DNA from: Amoeboaphelidium protococcarum | Lineage: Eukaryota > Aphelidiomycota > Aphelidea | Assembly (NCBI GenBank): GCA_023515745.1 | Contig: JALECJ010000256.1 | Span: forward strand, 2,108,001-2,172,000 | Reading direction: 5' to 3' | DNA: 64,000 bases | Program-made: the position numbers and the translations under genes | Notes under the pieces: generated by a model | The model's database searches: none | What the model was told of the DNA's origin: nothing | What the model saw: only the letters and a program-made list of their open reading frames with translations | Shown: positions 11,996 through 23,266 of the stretch, in pieces | How positions within the stretch are numbered: the first letter of the stretch is position 1 | How the letters are laid out: every line of letters starts with the position of its first letter

Positions 11996-14902
11996 ATGTT
12001 GTTCGAACAAGTCAGATATGTATTGTAAAAGTTGGAGGATAATCCTGTGAGATAAATAAAACTCAAATACCTCCAGTAACTGTTTAAAGATGCTAGAAAC
12101 GAGGCACCTGAAGAGTTGTTTGACATTGTGTGTCTGATCATACCTCAGAGGGATCCGCGTACCTATGGTATGAAGGAAACCAGGCTAGTTGAAATATACA
12201 GTGGAATGCTGGCTCTTCCTCATGCAGAGATTAAACGTCTTAAAGACTGGAAATAGCCTCAGCTGTATCAATATACAACTGACGTTTATGATGACGCGTA
12301 AAGTTCTCGAATCGACTTTGCCACCGTGCTTCTGGCTAGCATTGAGTCTCGGTGGACCGGTGTTGGGGAGACTATGAATATCCGAGACGTGAATGACTAT
12401 TTGGATTAGTTGAATTAGTTGGAAAAGAATGCACCAAGTCAGAATGGATTCGAGACTAATGTACCCAAGAAGAAGAAGTAAGAGGAGATTTTCTACAAGA
12501 TTTTTAACAACTGCAGCCCACAAGAGTAGAAATGGATAATTCGTATCATCATCAAGGATATGTTTATAGGCATTGGCGAAGACTCGGTGCTGAGGACATT
12601 TCATCCGGATGCGCCTGAAGAGTACAAGTTTTGTACTGATCTGTAGAAGGTTGTCGACAAGTGCAAAGATATTCATAAACGATTTAAAGACGCTCAGATT
12701 TAGTTGTTTACATAATTTAGTCCTATGAAGTTGTAGAAGGTGCTGCCAGGAGATGTTGTCCGCAAAATGGATAATGAACCATTTTATATTGAGGAGAAGT
12801 TGGACGGTTTCCGTATGATAGTTCATCTGGATGTTTAGATGGGCAGAGTGACGTACTTTAGTCGTGATGGATTGGACCACTCGCATGAGTATGGAGAGTC
12901 GTAGTACGAAGGTGCAAGTCGACGGTTCTGGCCGTGTTTAACTGCAAAGCAAGGAGTTAAGAATATGATTCTAGATACTGAGATCCTCGTCTTTAATCCG
13001 GCCAATGATGGTGTGGAAGCTTTCGGAACTATAAGGCAAGTCGCGGCTTATGATGATGGAATTCAGACGGGGAAGAGATTGTATCTTGTGGTATTTGACG
13101 TTTTATATTTGAATGATTAGAATTTGTGCATGCTGCCACTTTCAAAGAGGAAATCGTATCTCAAAGATTTGATTAAAGAGCAGCATGGTATAGTCAAAGT
13201 GCTAGAGTATTAGGAGGCCACCACCACAGAAGAAATTGTTAATTTCATGGAGGAAATTTTGTTAAAGAAAGGTGAAGGCATCGTGGTGAAAGATCCAAAA
13301 AGTACATATATTCCCGACTCGCGGAATGGTAGATGGCTCAAGTTGAAGCCAGATTACATATCCGGTCTCGGTGAGCACTTGGACGCTGTAATTATTGGCG
13401 CCAAATATGGACATGGTGATAAGAGTAACTTGTACGCATCATTCCTCGTTGCCGTCCGTGATGATAGATATGAATCTGATACTGGCGATGATGATTAGTG
13501 TAGTGCAGCTCAATGGTCTACTCTGTCTCATGTTGGATCTGGCTTTACCATGGATCAATTGGCTGAAATGTATCACAAACTGCAGCCGTTGGAGATGCGG
13601 TTTGATCCTGACAGAATACCATCTTGGCTGGTTGCAATTCCTAATCCGCAACTTAAGCGCACTGCTTCCACAAACCTGACTGGAAAGTTGATGCTGATTG
13701 GTACTGATAATATAGATGTGCTTTTTGCGCCATCGCCTTCATCATCTGTGATTGTTGAGCTGAAATGCATGGAGATCACCACGTCTGATACTGCCTGTGG
13801 ATACGGACTCAGATTTCCAAGATTGGTTCAGATTCGAAGTGATAAGCCTCTAAAGGATTCTTTGTCTTATACCCAACTTGCCAAATAGTTTGAGTAAACC
13901 AAGGGAATTAAGCATCATATTCTGAGAGCTAATGAATTGGATGACGGCTCTGTGTTTGACACTGCGACGGCGTTTATGTCAGGTAGTGGTAGTACTCCGA
14001 GTAAGAAACGCCAGCGTCCAAAGCAGGAACTTCCGTAAGATTTGCGCGGAGTCTTAATTGATGAAGAAGAAATAATGGGGAGCATTTTCGATGGAATTGA
14101 AGTTTTTGTTGCCAATGGCTCAGATGAACATTCCAAGCAGGACATTGAGCGCGAGTTACTTAAACAGAAAGCTGTGATTGTGTAAAATCCACGAATATCT
14201 ACCAAGTTGGTGATTGCTGGTAAACAGAGCATCAAGGTTCGTCAACTGGTTGACAAGAAGTAATGTTGTATTGCTAAACCATCATACGTGTTTGATTGTA
14301 TAGAAGCGGATATTCTGCTGCCTCTCACTGAGTCTAACTCGATCTTTATCTCTGATAATTTCGCGAAAACTGTCGCAGATTTGGATCAGTTTGACTAGTA
14401 TGGTGACAATTACGCGAAGGATTTATCAATGAAGAGATTCGAGCACCTTCTTAAAGAGATGACAATTGACTAGGAGTAGACTTATGGCGAGTTAAATGTC
14501 CCGCTCGATAATGGTTCGGATGATTAATCACAGCGCCAGGCTTTGTTGTAATTGTACGAATAACTTGAGATGTAACTTGGAGATCATAACTTCCTCCGGC
14601 CTGTCAAAGCGTATTTTGATATGTATGAGATTATTGGTGATTAAAAGGCGGTGAAAGTATCACCACAATCATGGAATGTGTTAAAGTTGGGAGTTGAGCT
14701 GTTTGGTGGCGCAGTCTGCGATTCGATCGATCATTAAACCACACACATTGTAGTATCTACACAAGATTTAAGCCGCGTGGGCTAATTGCAAAATATTAAT
14801 CAGGGTCAATTGGAATAAAGAATCTCTATAGTATCCTCTTAATGGTTGAAGGATTGTATCTAAGAGAGGTCGCTGATTGATGAGTAACGATATCTCATCT
14901 GA
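11996..14902 (+). CDS. LIG4: DNA ligase IV
   Basis: ATP-dependent ligase of nonhomologous end joining, acting with XRCC4/Lif1 in the nucleus. A single intronless frame of 968 codons. The N-terminal DNA-binding domain includes 'PRTYGMKETRLVEIYSGML' and 'KWIIRIIIKDMFIGIG'. The nucleotidyltransferase motif is 'IEEKLDGFRM' with the adenylated Lys near residue 268; further motifs are 'LDTEILVFNP', 'KGEGIVVKDP' and 'GRWLKLKPDYI'. Two BRCT domains follow (about 695-790 and 890-968), as expected for LIG4, and the end 'RSLIDEQRYLI' matches the family terminus. Dozens of TAA/TAG codons interrupt it under the standard code. Stop is TGA. Length is close to the animal enzyme (about 911). Confidence 0.96.
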
Positions 14903-15354
14903 TTGAATTTACATTTATGGCGCTTGAAAATATGCATTATTCGCGTTGATTTACTAAAATGACATGATATTATCTTTTTTGAATGGCTTTCTCATTATTT
15001 GTGGATAATGCTCCGAAAACTTTTACTTGAAACTGAGCTGCAGAATCAGTTTAGTCGGACAAACTGCTTCATCAATCACATTTTGGTTTTGGAGATTACA
15101 GCATCACAGCGCAATTATAAACTCCGATAATATTGATAGTCTTAAGTTGTATAAAGATGAGACATATAACGTGTAAATTTCTGCATTATTCTATGATAGC
15201 GCGAGATTCTGCACTCCTAATTGAATTCCCTCATCGAGCGGGTCTCTATTACTTTCTAAATAAGGAGTTCAGGAGGCACCTTTCTTAAAACTTAGGACGC
15301 AGTACACACACACACACCCCCCCCTGCACTTTGATAGTGGAATATCGAGAAAAA
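14903..15354. other. Intergenic region with CA/C-tract
   Basis: No gene seen. A simple-sequence tract of CA repeats followed by a C run lies at about 15303-15325, about 30 bp upstream of the next start codon, and may be in its leader. Confidence 0.4.
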
Positions 15355-16449
15355 ATGAAAGCATTTTTAGTGATAGCTCTTATTGGTTTATCAGTCGCTC
15401 TTCCAGGGCCTGTCGATGAAGATAACGCGCCAGTATACTAATCAGCGTGGGGTAGTTAGATCCTCGAAGACTAATTTGGGCATTTGGGAATAGGAGAAGA
15501 ACGTGCTCCGGAAGATGCGCCATTAAGACGCAATGTGGTTGATATCAATGGCAATGAGTACACTCTGAGCATGACGCCGTAGTAATCGCCTGATTACTTA
15601 TTACGACTGTTTGCGTATGATGACCTTGATACGTTGCAAGAATTGCTATTGTAGGCATCTGACCGTGTCAAATCACAAACCGTTTTACTAGCTTGTCGTG
15701 AAAATAGAGTTGCGTTCATTGACTATGCCATCAGTGAGAAGATTGTACCTCAGTAAAGTTATCACGAAGTATGCTTAGTTTCTGCGCGTGATAACATGGC
15801 CTGGGACTTATTTTCCAATATGTGTCCTCAGGTAATGGTTTCCAAAAAGTAGCTAGTTGAGAACGTTATATTTGAAGGTGTGAATGCAGGCGTGTCTACT
15901 CAGTCCATCAAACAATAATTGGATGGCTGTTTTGGACATCTGATGGATCGCTTTTTGCTGAATATATATTTGCAGTTCGCCACTGCTGCATCTGCAAGTA
16001 TAACGCGTCGAGATGCTATGCAGGTTATCACTTCCAAGATCACAAGCGAGGCCAGCTTCCATGCGCTAAACTGCGACAATCTGGTGGTGTTTATGGTTAA
16101 AGGGCTAATTATGAATCACTTTGTGGATGAGTTTTTAAGGATCGCAAATCACTACAGGTCAATTTTTAATAATTATCACAGCTGGGCGTTTGCGGCTTAT
16201 ATCACTAACTAATATGATGAGTCAGAGGCATTTGACTTATTGCCAAAATTATTCCGTATGAAAAGCAGCAATTGGAGGATTTTGTCGTTGCGCATGGCAG
16301 CAGTATCTAACAAGACCGTTCTAGTGCAATAGTTTCTGTATGCTTTCGAGTATACACGCGACGAAGTTTAGAGAATCTATGATGGACTGTCAGGGGACCC
16401 GGAAGCTGACCGAAAGACCGTGGAGGTGCTATAAGATTGGCTACAATGA
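15355..16449 (+). CDS. Orphan secreted protein, 364 residues
   Basis: I do not recognise this gene. It opens with a clear signal peptide (MKAFLVIALIGLSVALPGP, cleavage probably after residue 17-20), followed by an acidic, Gln-rich segment and then a predominantly helical body with 'YLLRLFAYDDLDTLQELL' and several Leu/Ala-rich helices reminiscent of helical-repeat proteins. Five Cys residues are spread through the middle. No catalytic motif, membrane anchor or GPI-type tail is visible. The frame is intact over 365 codons with family-typical TAA/TAG use and ends at TGA 16447-16449, so it is very probably expressed. It stands alone between DNA ligase IV and a gene-free region. A secreted or vacuolar role is inference only. 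Confidence 0.75.
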
Positions 16450-16614
16450 TTGTTTCCCATATAGACGTCCAAGATATTAATTTAAATATATAGTTTATCA
16501 TTCTATTGATAATATAATTTAAATAGTTGTTTGAAACAGTTTCACCGTCTCAGTCAAGCGGCGAACACTTTTAGAAATTTTAACGCGGCAACATTTAAAG
16601 CTTTAGAATAATTT

Positions 16615-16722
16615 TTGTACGGGGAAGGACTTGAACCTTCGTTCGTAGTTTAGAAGCGCATGAAAAATCAACCTTTAAGGTTCGTATGAAAAATATGCAA
16701 TTCTACCATCAAGTGCTTCTTT
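16615..16722 (-). ncRNA. tRNA-like 3' half (unresolved)
   Basis: Read on the minus strand, the sequence ends with GAAGG-TTCAAGT-CCTTC, a perfect 5-bp T stem with a canonical 7-nt T loop, followed by CCCGTAC. A D-loop-like GATGGTAGAA lies about 70 nt upstream. Between them is a hairpin (AACCTTTAAGGTT on the plus strand). I could not pair a 5' acceptor strand with CCCGTAC or form a standard anticodon stem, so it may be a tRNA relic, an intron-bearing or divergent tRNA, or a tRNA-derived repeat. A loop-like TTCTAAA would give anticodon CUA, but its stem does not pair. Confidence 0.25.
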
Positions 16723-16767
16723 TCAAGTAATTAATTAATAGGTATCAATTATCAAGACTATTGAAAA

Positions 16768-16909
16768 GCAATTTCCGACGCGTCATTGATATAAGATTGT
16801 AGCTAGTGATGAACACATAGTCCAGTTCTGCTACTGATTACTAGTGAAGATCAATACTCAATGCTTACCAAATCTGAATCTACAATTATTCAATGACGCG
16901 TCGAAATGC
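16768..16909. repeat. Short element bounded by inverted repeats (MITE-like)
   Basis: Bases 16768-16790 (GCAATTTCCGACGCGTCATT...) and 16890-16909 (TCAATGACGCGTCGAAATGC) are reverse complements over about 20 bp with two one-base gaps, bounding a 142-bp AT-rich interior with no coding potential. Each arm contains the palindrome GACGCGTC. I see no obvious target-site duplication. It could be a non-autonomous DNA element or a structured regulatory element. Confidence 0.5.
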
Positions 16910-17455
16910 TTATCTTACATGGATTATGCTATATATTCTAATTGCTCTTGCATGTAAGTACTAATATCAGTTAATCTGAGTGCCTAATGAGGTATTGATG
17001 TTTTATCCGTGTTTCACCTGATTGCGTAAGTGATTAAAATGTTATGTGATAACCTGAACCTCAATGCTGGTATGATCATCAAGACACAGTCTGCTCTCTA
17101 TCTATGAGCACTGTATCTTGATTGATATCATTACAGCGAGATACTGTTACTACAATGATGATAAAAGTCAATCCATTCGTTGACAACTGCAATGTGGTCT
17201 GTTGGATGCCTTAGATTGAGATATTGACAAGAGGTTTTCTCTAGTCGGTGTCTTGGTCTCTGCTTGCGGACAGCGGATACTCTTACATTGTAGTTTAGGA
17301 TAACTCTTGACTATCTGAGGTAATTGTAATTTCGCTTTAAATTGATTACATTATTATTAATATAGCACTCAGCAAAGCATCTCTATTTATCATTTCAATT
17401 CAAACTCAATTATTCGATTAACCTTCAAAACCAATAACCAAATATAACCATTAGA

Positions 17456-18352
17456 TCACTCTTCCTTCTTGACCCGGTTGCTCTTCTATATCAAATTTTA
17501 ATCTTTGTCACCACCATCTACCAGCTAATGACCACGCAACTTATCCACGGCCCTTATAACAACCTCCCAAATCACGAATCTCATCAAAAATGTAAGAGCA
17601 AAGCAAAACAAGTACATTACAGGTCGGTAGAATGCACCAAACATCTCCAAAAGTCCAATAGGCGGCTTGAGCATGTAGTTTACGTTAACTCCACTTAGTA
17701 GCGACACTGTGGCCAAGATTAGTGAGTGATACACAGCCAGGCCTAGAAATGAGGCCAACGCCAGATTCATTTACAATGGCATCACATAGAACCGCTTCTT
17801 CCACATACACCAAATAGGTAAAGCTAGTAGAATAATGTGCTCATACCAAAAGAAATGCTTTTCCATAAACTGATGAGAGTCTCGCAGATCCGGTTGTACC
17901 ACCGCCAATAGAATACCCCATGATAGATGAAGCAGAATGTTGAACATTATGTGTGGCAGCTTACGTCTAGTGTCAAGCGTGAGAAGATAAATGTACATGA
18001 GATTAGTAATATGACATGGTTGTAAGACAAAGAGCATAAATCCCTTGACATAGGTGAACTTTAGAGTCATTATAAAGGTTACCACCAGCGACACATGGAC
18101 CACTCTCTCAAGCCAAGATCTTTTTGTGCCTGCAGCTTTATCTCCTAGATCGCTAATAAACTTCTCAAGGCCTGCATGATGATTAAATACCTTATTAATG
18201 TAATACAGAAATGTAGTGATGGTAAACATATTGGTAACGACAAATTCAATGGCATGCTGAGCCGGCGACAGATACCATGATCCTTTCAGAGATGAGTTTC
18301 TATCTGTAATGTAAGACATTTCTGCTGCGAATCCCAGCACAAAGCTCTCCAA
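17456..18352 (-). CDS. TMEM164: TMEM164-family membrane protein
   Basis: Multi-pass membrane protein of the TMEM164 family; the human member is reported to be an acyltransferase acting on ether phospholipids. Single exon, 298 residues, TGA 17458-17456. 'LQPCHITNLMYIYLLTL' corresponds to the family's conserved 'NPCH' segment with its proposed active-site Cys, and 'WYEHIILLALPIWCMWKK' carries the second conserved His. About seven hydrophobic helices are visible. The join 'YVMPL-Q-MNLALASF' uses an in-frame TAA, so the gene appears split under the standard code. The C-terminus is short and charged (KSNRVKKEE). The enzymatic role is inferred from the family. Confidence 0.85.
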
Positions 18353-18657
18353 TGTTTATACTACATACTACTATAGCAGATTATCGGCCATTACCAGGTT
18401 TTATATAGTCTGTTGTGGAGTGATAAACGATAGTTGCTTGTTGTTTCACGCAGCCAGATGTGGCAAGAGAAAGAGAGAATTCTGCCGACGAAGATCCGGG
18501 CGAGATTGACTGAATCGATCGTCACATTCATGCGCTTAAGGATTCACACGAGCACGAGTACAGATCGGCCGTGTAACATCAAGATGTGTCATTTATCAAT
18601 AAAATTCTGAATGAATAACTCAGTACAATAAATAAATTCAACACTGTAATATGTCAT
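18353..18657. other. Intergenic region
   Basis: About 300 bp between the TMEM164-like start and the 3' end of the adaptor gene. No gene is seen. It must contain the TMEM164-like promoter. Confidence 0.4.
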
Positions 18658-21058
18658 TCAGAGTTACTACTACTACTACTCAGAAAGGTAGGGATCAAAG
18701 GAGTCGAGTAGAGAGTCCAGTTTCAACAAGGTGTTCTTGTGTGGACTAGTCTTTGATTGAAGCGATGCGGTGGTGAGTTAATTAGTCTATGCAGAGTCAA
18801 GACCGGGCGCGTCAAAATGATCATCATCTTCCGGTGGAGATGTCGCCATATCCCTCAATCTATCGATCAGCTCATTAAACTGTTTGAAAGATCCAGTGGT
18901 ATTTTTCTTTAGCATCCTCTCTGAGACACCTTGAGCATTTCCAATAGTGTTGGACTTATCATTGATCACCTTCAAAGTCGTAGTTGTTATATTCAATGAG
19001 GAATCGCTCTTTTCAAGGGCTTTAAAGTTGAGTGCATCAGATCTAATGATATTAGTCTCTTTCTAATTTAGTGGCCCTTCTACTTTGACATTTCCAAGGC
19101 GGTCATCTCGCTCCGGTTCATCTTGGGGACTTTCCACGACTTCAATCTCGCCACCACTTTCATTGGCATTATTCAAATTTTCAGCGCTTGGATAAAAGCT
19201 ATTTTCTCCTGTTGGTTGTATATCATTACCATTGTTGATTGAGACATAGCAAGAGGGAACCCAGCCATTCTGTCCATTCTTCTCTGCCAGTAGCCAGTGA
19301 CGATAAGTTTTATGCACAATCAATTTATCGCCTTTACTTAGCGACATTTCGTTTACACCGATCGCAGAGTAATCAAACAAGGCAAGACCCTGCTAATCCT
19401 AATTCTAATTCTGATCATTCTCCTAATTCACCTGATCTTCTTCAAGCAAACAACCCGCAGGGACCCACCCAGTCTTGCCTTGTTTCTCTACAATCCACCA
19501 GCCAGTCTCATTCTTATCTTTAATAATAAAAGTATCACCAATATTAACATCAAGTTCGTCCTCTCTCTCAGCCTTGTACTCATAGATTGCAACTGCCTTT
19601 TCAGAATCGGCATTCGAAAACTCATCCTCTTCTTAAATTATATCGGTGGTCTATCCATAATTGTTGCGATTACTGTCAGGTGACGCATATCCCTCTGCAT
19701 TTTCACCTGAGGCGCCGCGTTGTGCATCAACAAGCGATTCCTCAGAGGTGGTGGTCATATCTGTAGTCTTTGTATCGCTCTTTCCACGAGACGAAGTGTC
19801 TGTATCAGTATTAGTATTAGTTATACTTCTTATCTTCCTCCCGAACAAATCACCTTTACTATTACGGAGAGCCTCGACAATTGATAAATGTTCCACATTC
19901 TTCATAGCCGGATTCATAGAGTCGGCTCTGATATTCTTGAGGAAGAATTTTGGAACATCCACCTCAGTCTTCAATTAGAAATACAGAGCCAGAGGACAAT
20001 CATCGTACGATAGACACTTCTCCTGCCCCTTATACTCCATAAAGATGGCATACTTTTTCCAATCATCAGCGAGCTTCCATTTTTTAAGAGTCAGTGGCAA
20101 TACCTTAGAACAAGTATCAGTTACACTCATAAATACAGACTTGTAAGATTCATACTCTCTATTCTCCAAGTTATATCCATATATCTTCAGAGCACCAGCT
20201 GTCTGATTAGGATCTAGAGGAGATGAAAGCCGCCTGTCGTTGTGACTCGAATTCTAGTCATTCGCAAAAAGTCCTTGTAAAGTATATTTCTTCTGTTTAC
20301 CCACCATCACAGTTGAGGGATTAGATGGGGTAGTCATTCTTTTAGTATTGCTGGTACTGATCGTCGAATTAGACTTGTCACCAAATTGAGTTGAACTTCT
20401 CTCTTTGATCTACACATTAAATATAACCACCACTAGTTGCTTATATTGATATACTAAAATACTTACCAATTCATTAACTATTTAGCGGAGCTCTTACAAT
20501 TCTTCTCCCATCTAATCAACTTGCTACTTCAACCCGACTACGAATTAATCTACATTAACCATATTTATCCCATAATTATCACACAAATACAAATTCAAGC
20601 TTACTGTCATCGACATACAATCGCTCCATGCTTTAACTGTCACCAAGACCAAGACGAGAATTTTGAGCATCAGCTTTCCTGGAGAGATTTCCATCAGATC
20701 CAGAAATATCCGCATTACTACCCAGCTAACGTAACGCACCCATCTACTATCGATCGTCGGCAAGATCTTCGTATCCTTGCGACTGTTTCAACTCTCTAAT
20801 CTCCCGAATCAGCGCCATTCTATGACCAACAGACTTGACCTCAAGCTCTTTCAGCAGATCCAAATCAGCATAGAGCAACATCTCTCCAGTAATTTCATTC
20901 TCTACATAAATAGATTACAAAGGATATATATAAGATTTTATTTGGTATGTAAAGAATCAAAATTTACCGACAAAAATTCTCTCATAGCTATCATATCCCA
21001 CTAAAACGAGCCAGTTGCCGACTGTCTTTGGATCCCAAAACTCTAACAAATTCTCCAT
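18658..21058 (-). CDS. STE50: Ste50/Ubc2-type MAPK adaptor (SAM-RA-SH3-SH3)
   Basis: Scaffold protein coupling Ras/Cdc42-type GTPases to the MAPKKK Ste11 in fungal pheromone, osmostress and morphogenesis pathways. Four exons (ATG 21058; introns 20967-20902, 20604-20550, 20466-20410) give about 740 residues. An N-terminal SAM domain ('WDPKTVGNWLVLVGYDSY', 'ENEITGEMLLYADLDLLKEL') is followed by a short coiled coil (LKQQVDQMGEELQELRQIV), a Ras-association domain ('TDTCSKVLPLTLKKWKLADD', 'EKCLSYDDCPLAL') and two SH3 domains ('GWWIVEKQGKTGWVPAGCL', 'HWLLAEKNGQNGWVPSCYV'). Two C-terminal SH3 domains are the arrangement of Ustilago Ubc2, not of yeast Ste50. The tail ends in Gln encoded by a TAG run. 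This is the strongest fungal marker in the window. Confidence 0.88.
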
Positions 21059-21855
21059 ATTTCTGAGAGCAGCTATAATCTATCTTAAATAATTGAGTAA
21101 TGCTAGATAAATAACTACCAGAGAAAAAGGAACAGTTTCTGCCAATTGAAAGAAATTGCAAAAGAGCAAACCGTCAGAGTGAAACAAAAGATGATCAAGC
21201 TCGGCTACTTGAACACGATTCAACAACCAATTGTTCATTGAGTAGATCTTGATTTATAATCGATAATTCAAAGGCAATTTCACCCAACTTAATTTTAAGT
21301 TATATGAAAATAAATATAAACCATAACATCATCTAATTAATCAGGGCCGTGGTTTTCCGAGTTAAACGAGTGATTCTGAAAGCATCGAATTTAACGTTTT
21401 AAATGGGATGTCGTAATAAGTCGCGCGGTAAAAATTTACTGAAGGTTATAGAACTGTCACTGCTATATTAAATGCAATGTTGCAGGAGACAATTCAATCA
21501 AAACGCTCAAGTCACGGATCTATCACTTAGTGTAATCATGATAATTACCAGATTTGTTCATACAGAAGCTTGGAAATGCTGATTTAGAACTTGCTCAATC
21601 TCTAGCGCGATTCATTATATTGGATGTTTTCCCCCTCGCGATAGACAAATAAATGTTATAACTTTAACGTCTCTTAATCCAGAGTGCTATCAGGCCGAGT
21701 ACCTTTCATTCTGAGGGACTTTCAATTTGCACTACAATAATTACTGTACTGTAGTATTTAAAGCGCGACAATATATTAAAAATATCATTTCAATTAGATC
21801 AATGTATTTAAGAAGGCGTCACTGGTCGGAAATAATATCCATAATATCAGCCATC
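21059..21855. other. Intergenic region
   Basis: About 800 bp between the adaptor start and the 3' end of the ATP synthase b gene. AT-rich; I see no gene, repeat or RNA structure in it. It should contain the adaptor promoter at the left. Confidence 0.4.
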
Positions 21856-22641
21856 TCAGATATTCTGCTTTTATAGAGCCTATTCAATATCGCCGATACA
21901 CTGCTCCAGGTAACGATCTGCAAACTTGGGGTCATTCACGGCAGCCATGACACGGTCCATAACCTCCTATGCAATTCTTCTCTGCTCCTTCTCCCGCTCA
22001 GCAGTCTCGTATCGCACCCAGTTGTCCAGGATGGATTTAGCCTTGGTATAGAACTCAACCTCCTATTGATGTTTATAAGCATCAGCTTCCAGCTTGGTGA
22101 CCTGCTTAGCCTGAGCAAAGATATCCTTCACCATGTCCTCCAGCTCGGTAATACCAGAACCGGAGATGGCGTGGATCTCAGACTCCAGCTTACTCTCAGC
22201 TTTGGACTTTGAGTCTGCCCAAATCTTGTCCTCCTCCTTGATCACGGCATTGACCAGGTCAGCGATTGGCGGACTAGCCATCTTGAACATGTAATACATC
22301 ACAATGGTGAACGGAATCAAGTACACAGTGTCTCCAGTGTATGGAATGATCTCTTTACCAAACAGCAGAGCGGTGGTGGCAGTGGCGAACACGGCGTTCT
22401 GGCTCTTTTCACCATCATCCTTACCAGGCATCATTTACAGCCACTTGTACGCAGTCTTCTTGTGTTCATCCTCGAAGTTGACCTGTTGCTGCGATGGAGC
22501 TTCAGTGTTAGCAACCTATCCATCCTTACCGGTGCTGACTACATCCTGGCGTCTAATTGCAGAGAGACTCAACTGACGTCCATAGCCAACACGACGCTTA
22601 AGCAACGCTGATGTCAAATTCAACTTGGAAACTCTCAACAT
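21856..22641 (-). CDS. ATP4: Mitochondrial ATP synthase subunit b
   Basis: Peripheral-stalk subunit b of the F1Fo ATP synthase in the inner mitochondrial membrane. One exon, 261 residues, TGA 21858-21856. The N-terminus (MLRVSKLNLTSALLKRRVGYGRQ...) is a basic, acid-poor presequence. Two hydrophobic segments follow ('FATATTALLFGKEIIPY', 'VYLIPFTIVMYYMFKM') and then a long charged helix that includes 'KAKSILDNWVRYETAEREKE', matching the fungal subunit b C-terminal region. In-frame TAA/TAG codons at 'KWLQMMPG', 'KHQQEVEFY' and 'RIAQEV' read as Gln. It is divergent from PET117, 295 bp away, so two mitochondrial genes share one promoter region. Confidence 0.88.
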
Positions 22642-22936
22642 TATCAATATATATTTCAAGTACTACGAAAATGTAATCGGGCAAAAGATGAAATAGATAG
22701 CACGATTCTTTATAAAGTTGCCAGTGGATGGATTTATTATTGCAATAGAACAGTGCAATAAAGAGCAAACGCCCAAGGAAAGATTTAACGCTCAAAGTTG
22801 ACGACGCGCTTTAGGTTGGACGAGAGAGACGATAGAACGAGTGAAGAGACCACTGAGAAACCACAGTACACACGAATTTTCTGATGCAGTAAAATTGTTT
22901 TTATAAGTAAAACACCGTACATATCAAAGAGTAAAA

Positions 22937-23152
22937 ATGTTGACAAGAGCTAAAATAACTTTCGCGTCTACTTGTGTGTTGACAGCTGCAACTATATTCT
23001 ATGTGCATTATTAGTAGACTGAAGAGCGGTTGCAGATGAGCGCCAACGTGATGGCAGAAGTGGAGCAAGAGAAGCAGTAGAGATTGGAGGCGAATAGAAA
23101 AGAATTGGAACGGCAGTAGGCTCTTACGCGTTCGCTTCAGAAATAGCAATGA
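22937..23152 (+). CDS. PET117: Cytochrome oxidase assembly factor Pet117
   Basis: Small mitochondrial protein needed for complex IV assembly (it cooperates with Cox15 in heme A synthesis). 71 residues, one exon. One N-terminal hydrophobic segment ('ITFASTCVLTAATIFYVHY') with the family's 'S/T-R-x-K-I' start, followed by a highly charged amphipathic helix rich in Glu, Arg and Gln ('EVEQEKQQRLEANRKELERQQ'). Length and layout match yeast and animal Pet117. TAG provides several of the Gln residues. The identification rests on overall layout and the first 25 residues, since the tail is low complexity. Confidence 0.75.
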
Positions 23153-23266
23153 TGTAATGGAAAGTGAGATATAATTATTGAAGTGATGAATGTGTGTAAT
23201 TGAATACAATAAATAACAATAAAAATAAAGATTGTGTAATGACAGTGTGAGGTTTCAAGTATTGGG

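Larger units (their letters stand above)
16450..17455. other. Gene-free 1 kb region
   Basis: No protein-coding gene is supported here. The region holds a tRNA-like fragment (about 16615-16720) and a short inverted-repeat element (16768-16909), listed separately. The remainder (16910-17455) is AT-rich and includes the 3' flank of the TMEM164-like gene. Confidence 0.5.
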
